Assembly (NCBI GenBank): GCA_018065665.1
Contig: JAGHSV010000023.1
Coordinates: 1-42,624, forward strand
Direction: 5' to 3'
Source: Candidatus Sodaliphilus aphodohippi
GTDB taxonomy: Bacteria; Bacteroidota; Bacteroidia; Bacteroidales; Muribaculaceae
Length of the DNA: 42,624 nucleotides
The translations under genes were made by a program, and so were the position numbers. This document shows positions 17,033-25,998 of the stretch, piece after piece (the stretch's first letter is position 1; the number at the start of each line of letters is the position of its first letter). The notes below the pieces were generated by a model. That model had not been told where the DNA came from and searched no databases. It saw only the letters and a program-made list of their open reading frames with translations.

Positions 17033-17734
17033 TTATTCTTGCTTTGCAATCAAAGGGAAGGCAGAAAACAACTCAAGTGCAGAGGATGTTTCATCTATGA
17101 GTCTGTTCTTGACAAAGGTCTTCGACTTCATATCGTTCAGAACTTCACCAAGCCCTTGCATCAGCATTTTTGGGCTCGCCCCGCGCACATGCTCGGCACA
17201 CCAAGCTGCATATTCACTAACACTTTTTTCGGTTCTTAGCCTAACTATTTCCTCGTTAATCTCCGTATGATTCTGCAAGAAGAACCATACATCAAAGATG
17301 TCACGTGGAGAGAGACGCTCACCCATAGCGCATAGTTTATGTGCAAACATATCTGGCATCGTCATCACGCGAATGTCTGTACCAACCAACGAGCGCATCT
17401 CATAATGGTTGGGATACTGGCGCACAGAAATCTCTACCTTCAGCATTCGCTCTCCTTTGCCATAGTTCAGCACAAGCACAGGACCATAAAGTTTCTTTGC
17501 TTCATCATCGATTGAGCCAAAACGAGTTAGAATAGCCCGCACCTTATCGTAAACCATGTCGAGCTTATCTTGATCAAGCAGATTGAAATCCAGGTCGGTG
17601 GAGAAACGGTTGAGATTGTGGAAAAACATCAATGAGGTCCCACCTTTAAAAGCCAGTGCGTTGCAGAGGTCCTTGTCCTTGAAAATGAGACTAAGAATCT
17701 GAGCCATATAGAGTTTATGCTTGTTCTTATCCAT
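17033..17734 (-). CDS. AbiEii/AbiGii-type nucleotidyltransferase toxin
   Basis: A 233-residue nucleotidyltransferase-fold protein. AbiEii toxins are type IV toxin-antitoxin partners linked to phage abortive infection; characterised relatives add nucleotides to tRNA. The signature is ALAFKGGTSLMFFHNLNRFSTDLDFNLL (about residues 26-53), with GG(T/S) and DxDF as the active-site motif. A second helical part contains MFAHKLCAMGERLSPRDIFDVWFF, as in the family. All core motifs are intact, so it is probably active. A GTG at 17740 overlaps the antitoxin stop codon; ATG 17734, 2 bases after that stop, is preferred. Base composition is AT-richer than flanking core genes, suggesting acquisition by transfer. 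Confidence 0.88.
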   Translation of the reverse strand: MDKNKHKLYMAQILSLIFKDKDLCNALAFKGGTSLMFFHNLNRFSTDLDFNLLDQDKLDMVYDKVRAILTRFGSIDDEAKKLYGPVLVLNYGKGERMLKVEISVRQYPNHYEMRSLVGTDIRVMTMPDMFAHKLCAMGERLSPRDIFDVWFFLQNHTEINEEIVRLRTEKSVSEYAAWCAEHVRGASPKMLMQGLGEVLNDMKSKTFVKNRLIDETSSALELFSAFPLIAKQE

Positions 17735-17736
17735 AA

Positions 17737-18312
17737 TCACTTGAGATTTAGTAGTTCGATAACTCGCTCTGTCAATACCTTTGACTGATAGAGTGGAAGG
17801 AGTTGCTTCACCTTTGCTTTATTGAGTGGGTGCAGATTATCGAAATAACAGTTACCTGCACTCAGATATACCATATCGAGGAAGGCACGTTCTGCAGTAG
17901 CTATCATGATGTTATCATGCTGCTCAATGCCCTCCATCCCGATCCACAGTTCTGGTTTGATGATGCGAAACATGAAAGACTTGTCATCAATCTCCACGAT
18001 TCTGTTCAGATAACTTACACATGTCACGGTATCATCATATTGAAACACAATTCCACTTCGCTGAAGCACATACTCAAGCGAAATGTAAGCAGGACGGAAC
18101 AAACTGCAAGCCATCTCCTTCTCGTCATAGGTAACTTTGGTATAGATACCACGTCGAGGATTTCGTATCTTGCCTTCCTTTACATAATAATGGAGTGATT
18201 GAGTAAGCTTCTGGCTGTTTTTACACTCCGTCATCATTCTTAATGATTGGATGTTGAATACAGATCGTGAACTATTCAGAATCACTTCAAGCACATTCTT
18301 CTGCGAACTCAT
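17737..18312 (-). CDS. AbiEi-type antitoxin / transcriptional repressor
   Basis: A 191-residue protein with an N-terminal winged-helix part (about 1-70, including QSLHYYVKEGKIRNPRRGIYTK) and a C-terminal domain (about 75-191) with AYISLEYVLQRSGIVFQYDD and TAERAFLDMVYLS. This matches AbiEi antitoxins, which repress their own operon and neutralise AbiEii. It is the first gene of the pair; the toxin gene follows immediately. A strong promoter lies 28 bases upstream of its start. Confidence 0.88.
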   Translation of the reverse strand: MSSQKNVLEVILNSSRSVFNIQSLRMMTECKNSQKLTQSLHYYVKEGKIRNPRRGIYTKVTYDEKEMACSLFRPAYISLEYVLQRSGIVFQYDDTVTCVSYLNRIVEIDDKSFMFRIIKPELWIGMEGIEQHDNIMIATAERAFLDMVYLSAGNCYFDNLHPLNKAKVKQLLPLYQSKVLTERVIELLNLK

Positions 18313-18340
18313 AATATTAATAATTTCTATTATTGGTTTG

Positions 18341-18372
18341 CAAAAGTAATTATAAATATTGAACTAGGCAAA
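18341..18372 (-). promoter_or_regulatory. Promoter of the abiE operon
   Basis: On the minus strand, TTTG (18372-18369), exactly 20 bases, then TACTTTTG (18348-18341). This is a consensus Bacteroidota promoter about 30 bases from the AbiEi start. AbiEi-type autoregulation would act here, but no clear operator repeat was seen. Confidence 0.8.
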
Positions 18373-18551
18373 TTTTTCTTTCTAATTTTGCTTTTTATCA
18401 TTTATTGTACCTGAAGGTAAATGTTTGTTATCTCTTTTACTCATTTTGTGATAACTCTCAGAAATGAACGTATTCTTGTTATCTATTTACCGTCGCTGGA
18501 TGAGCAATGGTTGTTTTGTTTTTTGTTTTTCACTTTCCCTACCCTCCTTTT

Positions 18552-18583
18552 TTTGGTCATGAAAGGGATTTATTGTAACTTTG
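18552..18583 (+). promoter_or_regulatory. Promoter of the metallophosphoesterase gene
   Basis: TTTG (18552-18555), a 20-base spacer and TAACTTTG (18576-18583). The leader to the ATG at 18670 is about 80 bases. The rest of the gap 18373-18551 is AT-rich and holds only a low-complexity 76-codon ORF that I do not accept. Confidence 0.8.
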
Positions 18584-18669
18584 TGTGTCAGATGCCTTTT
18601 GCAGGGCCTGGCTTTGCAGTGGAGAAAGCAAACGCTTTTTTACAATCTTAACCTATCAGTAGTGAGGAT

Positions 18670-20001
18670 ATGAAAAGGAGACATTTCTTAAAAGTTTCAA
18701 CTCTGGCCATAGGGGCCTCGGTACTCGGCACTAATGAATCGCTTGCTAACATGGCAAGTAACGCACCGGCAACCGCCGGGGATGCTAATGACAGTGCGCC
18801 GCTCATCAACAGCAAACCGATGTTGCAGAACTTTGCCGAAACGAGTATTGGCGTTGCATTCAGCGTGAGTGCATTGGCCAACGGTTTTGTGGTTTACGGC
18901 AAGAAGAAAGACCTGAGTGACGGCAAAAAGGTGTGGTGCGGCGGGTACCGCATCATGGACATGAACGACCAGGTGATGCAAGTACGCCTGACGGGTCTCG
19001 AACCGGCCACGACCTATTACTATCGCATCGGGGCCAACCGCATGCATTATGGCGGGGGCTATGACATGAAGATTCTTGAAACAGTCGAGGACGATGTCAT
19101 CTACTCGTTCAAGACAGCCGGCCGCGACGCGCAGTCTCATTTTTGTGTCATCAACGACACCCATGCACATTTCGACTCATTTGACCTGCTAACCGAGAAA
19201 ATCTGCCAGCTGGCCCCGTCGTGCGTTGTGTGGAACGGTGACGGCTGTAATGCCGAAGACACTTTTGAGGAACAAAAGGAGATATTTCTCTATCCACCCA
19301 TCAAACATAGGGATTACGCATCACAGATGCCTTATCTGCTGTGTCCGGGCAACCATGACGGGCGCGGGAAGGCTAACCGCCATCTTGAAAAGACATGGAT
19401 GTTCAGACAACCCGAGGAACGCAGTTCGCGCGACTGGGACCTGGGACGGAATTTCGCAGTCCGGCTTGGTGACATTGCCCTGGTAGGACTCGATACTGCC
19501 GAGGATAAACTGGACAGCAACCCCGCATTTGCCAATTTGTATAACAGCCACGCTTACCGAGAGGCCCAAGCGGCATGGCTCAAGGATGCACTTGACCGAC
19601 CCGAAATCAAAAATGCGCAATATATTGTGGCACTCTGCCACACACCACTATATGATTCCGATTCCAAACACAATCCCGGCGATGTCGCCCCTGCCGACTA
19701 CGATCCCCGGTATGACACCGACTATGCAATGTGGCAACGTACCTGCAAGGAACTGTGGTCGCCGTTGCTCGAAAAGGCTGGCTGCAAACTGCTGATTTGC
19801 GCCCACACACATGAATTCCGTGTAGACAAACCGTCAAAGGACCACTCATGGACACAAGTTGTCGGTGCCGGCCCCGACTTGGATTCAGGAGTGACCGAAC
19901 ACCAACCTGCTGTCATCGACGTCAGGCTAAACGGCGGCAAACTCCATATTGACGTCCACAACGTGGTCCAGAACAAAATTATTTACAGCCTTGATATATA
20001 G
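18670..20001 (+). CDS. Tat-exported metallophosphoesterase (purple acid phosphatase-like)
   Basis: A 443-residue two-metal phosphoesterase. The N-terminus MKRRHFLKVSTLAIGASVLG contains a twin-arginine export motif (RRxFLK), implying export in folded, metal-loaded form. A fibronectin-like N-terminal domain (about 55-145, with LTGLEPATTYYYRIG) precedes the calcineurin-like core. Its metal motifs appear in order: VINDTHAH, WNGDGCN, LCPGNHDGRG, ALCHTPLY and CAHTHEF. This layout is that of purple acid phosphatase-type enzymes. The substrate is unknown; phosphate monoesters or nucleotides are likely. It is transcribed alone and ends at a bidirectional terminator facing the EEP-family gene. Confidence 0.88.
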   Translation: MKRRHFLKVSTLAIGASVLGTNESLANMASNAPATAGDANDSAPLINSKPMLQNFAETSIGVAFSVSALANGFVVYGKKKDLSDGKKVWCGGYRIMDMNDQVMQVRLTGLEPATTYYYRIGANRMHYGGGYDMKILETVEDDVIYSFKTAGRDAQSHFCVINDTHAHFDSFDLLTEKICQLAPSCVVWNGDGCNAEDTFEEQKEIFLYPPIKHRDYASQMPYLLCPGNHDGRGKANRHLEKTWMFRQPEERSSRDWDLGRNFAVRLGDIALVGLDTAEDKLDSNPAFANLYNSHAYREAQAAWLKDALDRPEIKNAQYIVALCHTPLYDSDSKHNPGDVAPADYDPRYDTDYAMWQRTCKELWSPLLEKAGCKLLICAHTHEFRVDKPSKDHSWTQVVGAGPDLDSGVTEHQPAVIDVRLNGGKLHIDVHNVVQNKIIYSLDI

Positions 20002-20030
20002 TCCACTCTAAAGCGCGAACCCCCATCAAC

Positions 20031-20071
20031 AAAAAACGTCCACTTACCATTGAGTAACTGGACGCTTTTTT
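20031..20071. terminator. Bidirectional terminator between convergent genes
   Basis: AAAAAA-CGTCCA-C-TTAC pairs with GTAA-C-TGGACG followed by CTTTTTT. The stem is flanked by A on one side and T on the other, so it can end transcription from both the metallophosphoesterase and the EEP-family gene. Confidence 0.85.
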
Positions 20072-20088
20072 ATTATTCAATCAGGGCA

Positions 20089-20976
20089 TCAGGGATGCTC
20101 GATGACAATCTTGATGGGATAGTGGTCGCTGGGGGTGCGGGCCTCATACTTGGTGTTCCCCTTGCTGTCTTTGCCGACCGGTGCGCGGTAGGTGTCGGTC
20201 AGGACGCCATACTTGAGCACCCTGAACGAGGGCGACAGGAAGAAGTGGTCGATGCGGCTCTCGTTCCAGCCGCTGGCGTCATAGGCGTTGTAGGTGCCGT
20301 TGAGGACATAGCGGAACTCGGCTTTCTCATACGAGTCTTTCAGCACTTCGCTCTGCGCGATCACTTTGTATGACGGATCAAACTGGTCGATGTTGAAGTC
20401 ACCCGAGAGCATCGCCGGCAGGGTGGTGCCAAATTCCTTCATCTTCTGCTGTACGAGTTTCACGCTCTCGATGCGCGCCTTTACGCCTATGTGATCGAGG
20501 TGCAGGTTGAAGTACAGGAACTCAAAACCGGTCGCTTTGACGCGGAAGTGTCCCCAGGTGCAGATGCGGTAGCATACGGCATCCCAACCCAAACCGGGTT
20601 TGTCGGGGTGCTCGCTCAACCAGAAGTCGCCGTGGTCAACCACCTCAAAGAGGTCGGTGCGATAAAAAATGGCTGCATGTTCGCCTTCCCGTTTGCCGTC
20701 GTCGCGGCCCGACCCGATGTAATTCCAACCCGGCATTGCACCCTTGAGGTCCTCGAGTTGCTCATACAAACCCTCTTCGGTGCCGAATATCTCAAAGTCA
20801 TGGAACTGAACCAGTTGTGCAATAATCGGGCAGCGCTCCTTCCATGCGTGTCCGCTCTGGCGGTCTGATTTGTTGTCATAGCGGATGTTATAGCATCCGG
20901 TGGTGATTCGTGTCGCGGCTGCCGCACTCAGTGCAATCAGCAGCAATGCAAAAATTGTTGTGAATTTTCTTGTCAT
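20089..20976 (-). CDS. Secreted endonuclease/exonuclease/phosphatase (EEP) family protein
   Basis: A 295-residue protein with a signal peptide (FTTIFALLLIALSAAAA). EEP-fold signatures are the N-terminal CYNIRYDN (metal-side Asn), FGTEEGLYEQLEDL (metal-binding Glu), YFNLHLDHIG (catalytic His/Asp), LSGDFNIDQFD and the C-terminal SDHYPIKIVIEHP. All expected catalytic residues are present. Secreted Bacteroidetes members may hydrolyse phosphate esters, lipids or nucleic acids; the sequence does not decide. With the opposing metallophosphoesterase it forms a convergent pair of exported phosphoesterases. Confidence 0.88.
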   Translation of the reverse strand: MTRKFTTIFALLLIALSAAAATRITTGCYNIRYDNKSDRQSGHAWKERCPIIAQLVQFHDFEIFGTEEGLYEQLEDLKGAMPGWNYIGSGRDDGKREGEHAAIFYRTDLFEVVDHGDFWLSEHPDKPGLGWDAVCYRICTWGHFRVKATGFEFLYFNLHLDHIGVKARIESVKLVQQKMKEFGTTLPAMLSGDFNIDQFDPSYKVIAQSEVLKDSYEKAEFRYVLNGTYNAYDASGWNESRIDHFFLSPSFRVLKYGVLTDTYRAPVGKDSKGNTKYEARTPSDHYPIKIVIEHP

Positions 20977-21003
20977 GTCTTATTTCGTTAGCGTTTATAT
21001 GTG

Positions 21004-21034
21004 CAAATTTACTACAAAATCCCCAAACGGCAAG
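21004..21034 (-). promoter_or_regulatory. Promoter of the EEP-family gene
   Basis: Minus-strand CTTG, a 19-base spacer and TAAATTTG, about 28 bases before the ATG. Confidence 0.65.
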
Positions 21035-21089
21035 CAAACAGACTATTTTTACTGATGGTTTTTTGCAAACAATCAATATCAACAAAACA

Positions 21090-21118
21090 GACGGGACGCA
21101 GAAATTCCGCGTCCCGTC
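21090..21118 (-). terminator. Terminator of the 1524-residue exported protein gene
   Basis: A perfect 10-base-pair stem GACGGGACGC / GCGTCCCGTC with a 9-base loop, 25 bases after the minus-strand stop codon and followed by a T-rich stretch on that strand. Confidence 0.8.
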
Positions 21119-21142
21119 ATCAGTGGTTAATTATTTCGTTCT

Positions 21143-24100
21143 TTATTTAACAACGACCTTTGTTGCCTGCTTGCCGCAGCGAACAACATAAACACCGTTG
21201 TTGTCTACCTCGGTTGTTGCATCACCAATACCGCTGTAAACCAGTTTACCGTCAACAGTGTAGATACCTACAGCCTTGCCGTTTGTACCGGTAATTTGGA
21301 TGTTTTTGCCAACCTGGTTAACCCTTATAGCATTGATAGTTACATCATTAATACCAGTTGGGCCCAATTGTACATTAACATCGCGAAGGATAGACTCGCG
21401 GTTGTTAGAGTAAACAGCGCTAACTTGATATTTGTAGGTGCCGTAAGAGTCAACCTGGTCAAGATATTCAAGACTTCCAATAGGACCTGCAATCTTGATG
21501 CCGTCGCGATAGATGTTATAACCTACCAGCTGACCATTCAAGTCAATGCCCTTAGCCTCAAAACCGAAGTCGTCAAAGAGTGCTGCAGAGTTCTCGCTAC
21601 CGAATACGTAGATTGCAAAGTACTTGGTTCCCTCGGGAAGTACCAGGTCATATCCCTTCCAGTCATAGAAGCAGTAGTTGAAATAAATCTGGTCGAAGCT
21701 GCCCGGATCGTTGTCCTCAGTAGAAGTCATCACATAGAACTTGTCATAAGCAAGATCCATAGCACGGCTGTAGAATGTCAGATGCTGTTCGCGTCCACTC
21801 AATTCAGGCGAAATGAGCCAGTCGCTGTTGTCATCGTCGTTAGACCAGCAAGCAAACATTTTTTGTCCGCTGTGAGTGCGTGCAAGGGGCGAACCGGTGA
21901 GCCACCAGCTGGGACGCAGAATCTGATATGCCTGATAGCCGCCGCGGTTGGGATTGGGGAATGCCGATGCGCTACCAAAAGCGTAGCAGTCATCATAGCA
22001 GTCTTCGTCAACCAGCTTCCAGTCACCAAAGCTTCCTTCGCAGTCATCCTCGCTGATACCGCCAATTGAGAAGTCCTGATAAGCCTCGGCACCGTCATGA
22101 ACAACGGGGTAAACAGGCTCTTCGGTATTTGGAGCGGTCCATGTGAGTTGAGCAGACAGGTCGTTGCCTTCTCCATAGAGGTTTTCAACGGGAGGATAAA
22201 CATTGTGGTTAACGGGGATTTGGAGTTCAACGGTGTTATTCTCTATATTACCGTCGTTTTTGCAGTCAACCACAACACGCAATGTGGTGATTTCAGGAGT
22301 CTTTGCAGTAGCAGTTACCTGGAATGTTTGCTCGGCAAATGACGCTCCGTCTGGCATGTCAAAACCATTCTTGGTTGCTATCAACTCATCATCCTGATAC
22401 AAACTAATGGTGTAATCACTGCCATTGATAATTGTTTTACCAATGTTTTGTACCAGCACGTTCACATCATAATTCTGACCCTCGGTAATCTCGTCAGTAG
22501 TATTCAACTGGTTAATGCGAGCATCGGTTTCAACAGCATTGATAACCTCCATATTGTCAACGTAGATGGTTGTTGAACTATAGGGAGCACTCAGTTTGAG
22601 ACCCAGTGTAACGACTTTACCCTTGAGTTCAGCAAGTGAGAAGCCAATGTGCTTGAAGCCGCCGGTACCTGTTTTATAAGTTTCAGCATCTTTCAGCTCT
22701 ACCCATTCATGAGAGTTTCCAAGTGCATAGACAGGGGTAATTGTGTAACCCTTGCTAGCATAGAAGAACATTTGCCACTCGACAGCATCGGTAGCCTTTG
22801 ACAAGTCAATGGGGCATGTATAGAACAGTACTTCGCTGTCGGCATCTTTGAAGACAAGGCTCATTACGCCACCGTTGAAGTCCAAATCCTGGTCCATACG
22901 GGCAATAGATGTTGTTACATTGCCTTTGTTGGTGATAATATCACATACATGGTCATATTCACCTTTTATGTACCAACCGGTGGATGTGCCGTTAACATGT
23001 ACGGGGAAACCTTCCTTGTAGTCCATGGGCACTGCTGCACCAATGATGTAGTTATTGGTTGTCACAGCAGGACTTTCACCAGCGTCAGTGATGGCAACAA
23101 CTTTATAGTTCAGCAGACGGGCATCACCTTCATTGTTAATTGTAACAGTTTCACTCAGTGAACCATCGGCCAATTTTGTGCCCTTTGTCTCGGCAACAAC
23201 GTTATTCTCGTTATCGGTAATTCTATAAGTAATATCACCAAGGAAACTATTGTTGACGCCTTTCTCAACATTATTCCATGTGATTGTAGCTACATCACCG
23301 TCAACAACGAGTTTAGCCCATGTTGAAGCGGTGGGGGTGTCAATGCCGATGTATGCACTGACAGACTCGGGAATACCCTCGCCGGCATCGGTTACAGCAG
23401 CAACAGTATATTTATATGTGCCGATTGCTGGTACATTTTCGTCGGTGAATGATGCCTTTTGGCCTGGAGTCGCATTGGTTGTTCCAATGAGAACACCATC
23501 GCGATAAACGTTAACAGTCTTGATTGAAGTGATTGTGTTACCCATAACGTTAACGGCGGGAGCAGTAAATTCAACATTTGCTTTCAGGGCTCCGTTTTCG
23601 CCGGGAACAACAGTCAGGTCTGTAACCTTTGCGGGGCAGTTATCGTCAAGACCATCTACAACTTCAATGCGCGATACACCCAGTGAACCAGTACCCAGGC
23701 GAGGCCAGTTGGCGTGCAAGCCAAGATAATAGATACCTGCTTCTTCAACGGTGAAGTAAGCGTATGTAGTATCGCGGTTGTAATATGTATCGTTATACTC
23801 TGTGGTGGGGAATACCTCGATAAACATATCATCGGGAGTGGGACCATCGCCAATGAATGCCTCAAGCGAAGTCGGGTATTTATTATCATGCCAACCATAA
23901 GCACACAGTTTGAGCAAATAACAGCCAGGTTTGTCAACGTAGATGCTCGGTGTGAACAACCAGTCGTCGGCGCTGGTCTTGCTTGAAGCAGGAGAGTCAC
24001 AGGTTAAGCCACAACCCAGAGCGGCATTGGTGGGATACCACAGCTGGCGCCATGTGTTCTTGTCGCCATTGACATCAGCATAGGTAAATGTTGACCAAGT

Positions 24101-25717
24101 GTCCTTGTCGTTTTCAAAGTCAGCCAGATATGGAATTTGAACACGAACACCAACCAGAACCTTGTTGCTGGTAACACCGGCACTCTGACCGCCATCGGTA
24201 TTTACATAGACAGTATAACCAATCTTTGACTTTGTGAAGTCATTAAGTTCCTCGGTAAAGGTTGTTTCCTTGAGGTTTTCGGCAACAACAACGCCATCGG
24301 TACGTACCACCTTATAACTCATTGACTCGGTGTTGATGGGAGCGCCCTCGGTATCTACTGTGGGAGCTGTCCATGTGAGTTTGAGGTTGTCGGTCTTGGC
24401 GTCGGTATCCTTGTTGTCGGTCAAGGTGAGATTTGTGACGTCACTGGGTTGGGCGGCGCCTACATACTTTTTCCAGATATTGGCGTGAATACCGTCGCCG
24501 CTTGCGTTAGTAAACAGTACGCGATAACTGTGGCGACCAGGAGCGACATTGATAATGCGCTCTACAGTAGCACCGGCATCGGCTGCATCAGACTCATCAA
24601 CGACAAGGTTGCCGTCCATGTAAATCTTCAGACCAAGTTTGCCGTTCAGAGCCTCACCGCCCTTGGTGGTAGTGGGAGCTGTAGCGCTGATTTTTATGGT
24701 ATTGGGGGTCTCGCCCGCTGCATAGGTTACTGTGGGAATTGCCGGGGCTGCATTGTCAACCACAGGGGCAAAAGCGATGGCTGTTACCTGCTGGGTAGAG
24801 GCAACATAGTTCATTGCCGAAGCCTTACCGGTATTCAGGTCAACTTGATATAATCCGCCATGTGCACCGGGGTAGCTCTCATAGTCGGTCCATGTTGCAT
24901 ACCAGTACATCTTATTGGTAGCCGGATCAACCGTAGCACCCTGCAGATAAGGCTGGATTCTCAAGCCAGTCTCTCCAATCTGGGTAAGATCACCAGTGGC
25001 TGGATCAATTTTATATAAGTAGTCACTGACATACTCATCAAGATAATAATCATAGCCACTAACGCTGGTACCGTAGATATTGCCGTTGTTGTCGGCTGCC
25101 AGTGTAGCAATCTGCTCGCTCTGGAGGTATCCACGATTTCTCAAATTGATTTTCCAAGTGTTGATGTCGATGTCACCAAACAACATACGGCTATCGCCTG
25201 TCTGGAAGAATACATAGAACTTGTCGGTGGCAATGTCATAAGTCATTGCAATGGCCTGCATATCCTCATTGATATCCTTTGTCTCGAGCACCTCAAGAGT
25301 GTTGTAGTCCAACACAATCCATGTTTTACCCGTTGAAAGGACATAAACGCCTTGACCAATGGCACCGCATTGGGCCGCACCAATGGTTTTGTCGCTCAGA
25401 ATCTGAGTCTGACCAACAGTGGGAAGAGTGTTGATTTTCCACAAACCCGTGGGAGGCTTGCTGCCCCACGAACGGTTATAGAGGAAAACACCAAAGAACT
25501 CAGCACCGTCACCTTTCAGGAACTGTGTCGGTGGCAACTTTTGGGGAGCCTTTGCCGGGGCAGCTTCGGCAGCTGCCTCAGGATTGTCCCTAAGCGAAAT
25601 TAACGCTGTCGACTTGTCTGTTTTCTGCGCTTTAATCGCATTGGCATAAACAAGCGAACTAACTGAAGTGATGGCAATGATCACCGCAGTTAAAATAAGT
25701 AAATGCTTCTTTACCAT
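21143..25717 (-). CDS. Very large exported modular protein with a type IX-like C-terminal sorting domain
   Basis: A 1524-residue surface or secreted protein with signal peptide LLILTAVIIAITSVSSLVYA. A propeller-like N-terminal part (about 60-330; repeated short blocks such as GLWKINTLPT and GGLYQVDLNTG) is followed by fibronectin type III-like modules (LTWTAPTVD, VEFTAP, ATITWNN). At least two lectin-like 'choice-of-anchor J' segments are present: one with FENDKDTWSTFTYAD and DWLFTPSIYVD, another with DCEGSFGDWKLVDEDCYD and DWLISPELSG. The last 60 residues end VGIYTVDGKLVYSG ... GVYVVRCGKQATKVVVK, the pattern of type IX secretion sorting domains. An adhesin or glycan/protein-binding role is likely. 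No catalytic motif was found. Confidence 0.85.
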   Translation of the reverse strand: MVKKHLLILTAVIIAITSVSSLVYANAIKAQKTDKSTALISLRDNPEAAAEAAPAKAPQKLPPTQFLKGDGAEFFGVFLYNRSWGSKPPTGLWKINTLPTVGQTQILSDKTIGAAQCGAIGQGVYVLSTGKTWIVLDYNTLEVLETKDINEDMQAIAMTYDIATDKFYVFFQTGDSRMLFGDIDINTWKINLRNRGYLQSEQIATLAADNNGNIYGTSVSGYDYYLDEYVSDYLYKIDPATGDLTQIGETGLRIQPYLQGATVDPATNKMYWYATWTDYESYPGAHGGLYQVDLNTGKASAMNYVASTQQVTAIAFAPVVDNAAPAIPTVTYAAGETPNTIKISATAPTTTKGGEALNGKLGLKIYMDGNLVVDESDAADAGATVERIINVAPGRHSYRVLFTNASGDGIHANIWKKYVGAAQPSDVTNLTLTDNKDTDAKTDNLKLTWTAPTVDTEGAPINTESMSYKVVRTDGVVVAENLKETTFTEELNDFTKSKIGYTVYVNTDGGQSAGVTSNKVLVGVRVQIPYLADFENDKDTWSTFTYADVNGDKNTWRQLWYPTNAALGCGLTCDSPASSKTSADDWLFTPSIYVDKPGCYLLKLCAYGWHDNKYPTSLEAFIGDGPTPDDMFIEVFPTTEYNDTYYNRDTTYAYFTVEEAGIYYLGLHANWPRLGTGSLGVSRIEVVDGLDDNCPAKVTDLTVVPGENGALKANVEFTAPAVNVMGNTITSIKTVNVYRDGVLIGTTNATPGQKASFTDENVPAIGTYKYTVAAVTDAGEGIPESVSAYIGIDTPTASTWAKLVVDGDVATITWNNVEKGVNNSFLGDITYRITDNENNVVAETKGTKLADGSLSETVTINNEGDARLLNYKVVAITDAGESPAVTTNNYIIGAAVPMDYKEGFPVHVNGTSTGWYIKGEYDHVCDIITNKGNVTTSIARMDQDLDFNGGVMSLVFKDADSEVLFYTCPIDLSKATDAVEWQMFFYASKGYTITPVYALGNSHEWVELKDAETYKTGTGGFKHIGFSLAELKGKVVTLGLKLSAPYSSTTIYVDNMEVINAVETDARINQLNTTDEITEGQNYDVNVLVQNIGKTIINGSDYTISLYQDDELIATKNGFDMPDGASFAEQTFQVTATAKTPEITTLRVVVDCKNDGNIENNTVELQIPVNHNVYPPVENLYGEGNDLSAQLTWTAPNTEEPVYPVVHDGAEAYQDFSIGGISEDDCEGSFGDWKLVDEDCYDDCYAFGSASAFPNPNRGGYQAYQILRPSWWLTGSPLARTHSGQKMFACWSNDDDNSDWLISPELSGREQHLTFYSRAMDLAYDKFYVMTSTEDNDPGSFDQIYFNYCFYDWKGYDLVLPEGTKYFAIYVFGSENSAALFDDFGFEAKGIDLNGQLVGYNIYRDGIKIAGPIGSLEYLDQVDSYGTYKYQVSAVYSNNRESILRDVNVQLGPTGINDVTINAIRVNQVGKNIQITGTNGKAVGIYTVDGKLVYSGIGDATTEVDNNGVYVVRCGKQATKVVVK

Positions 25718-25786
25718 AAGTTAAACATTTTGGGGGTTAATAAATCTGACTTTTTCACGTTCTAAATTTAGTTTTATTGGTTTTTG

Positions 25787-25817
25787 CAAAATTATAAAAA
25801 TATTCGGAATTTTTCAA
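25787..25817 (-). promoter_or_regulatory. Promoter of the 1524-residue protein gene
   Basis: Minus-strand TTGA, a 19-base spacer and TAATTTTG. The leader is about 60 bases. The gap 25718-25998 is very AT-rich and carries divergent promoters; I see no other gene in it. Confidence 0.55.
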
Positions 25818-25943
25818 TAATTATTCAAAAAAATAATAGGATTTTTTTTGCATTTATAGTATTCATTCACACGACCTCATATGCGACAGCATTTTACCAT
25901 TCCTTTTATAAATAAAATATCGCTTTATTAAGAAATTTGAAGA

Positions 25944-25975
25944 CTTGCACATATTAATATTATTGCCTATCTTTG
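25944..25975 (+). promoter_or_regulatory. Promoter of the M6-like metalloprotease gene
   Basis: CTTG (25944-25947), a 20-base spacer and TATCTTTG (25968-25975), followed by a leader of about 18 bases to ATG 25999. This supports the shorter start over the track's 25945, which lies inside the promoter. Confidence 0.7.
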
Positions 25976-25998
25976 TGAAAAATTATACTTCTAATGTT

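Noticed and set aside
18421-18651. 76-codon ORF upstream of the metallophosphoesterase
   Set aside because: It is Phe/Leu-rich low-complexity sequence, overlaps the promoter, and has no family resemblance or proper start region.
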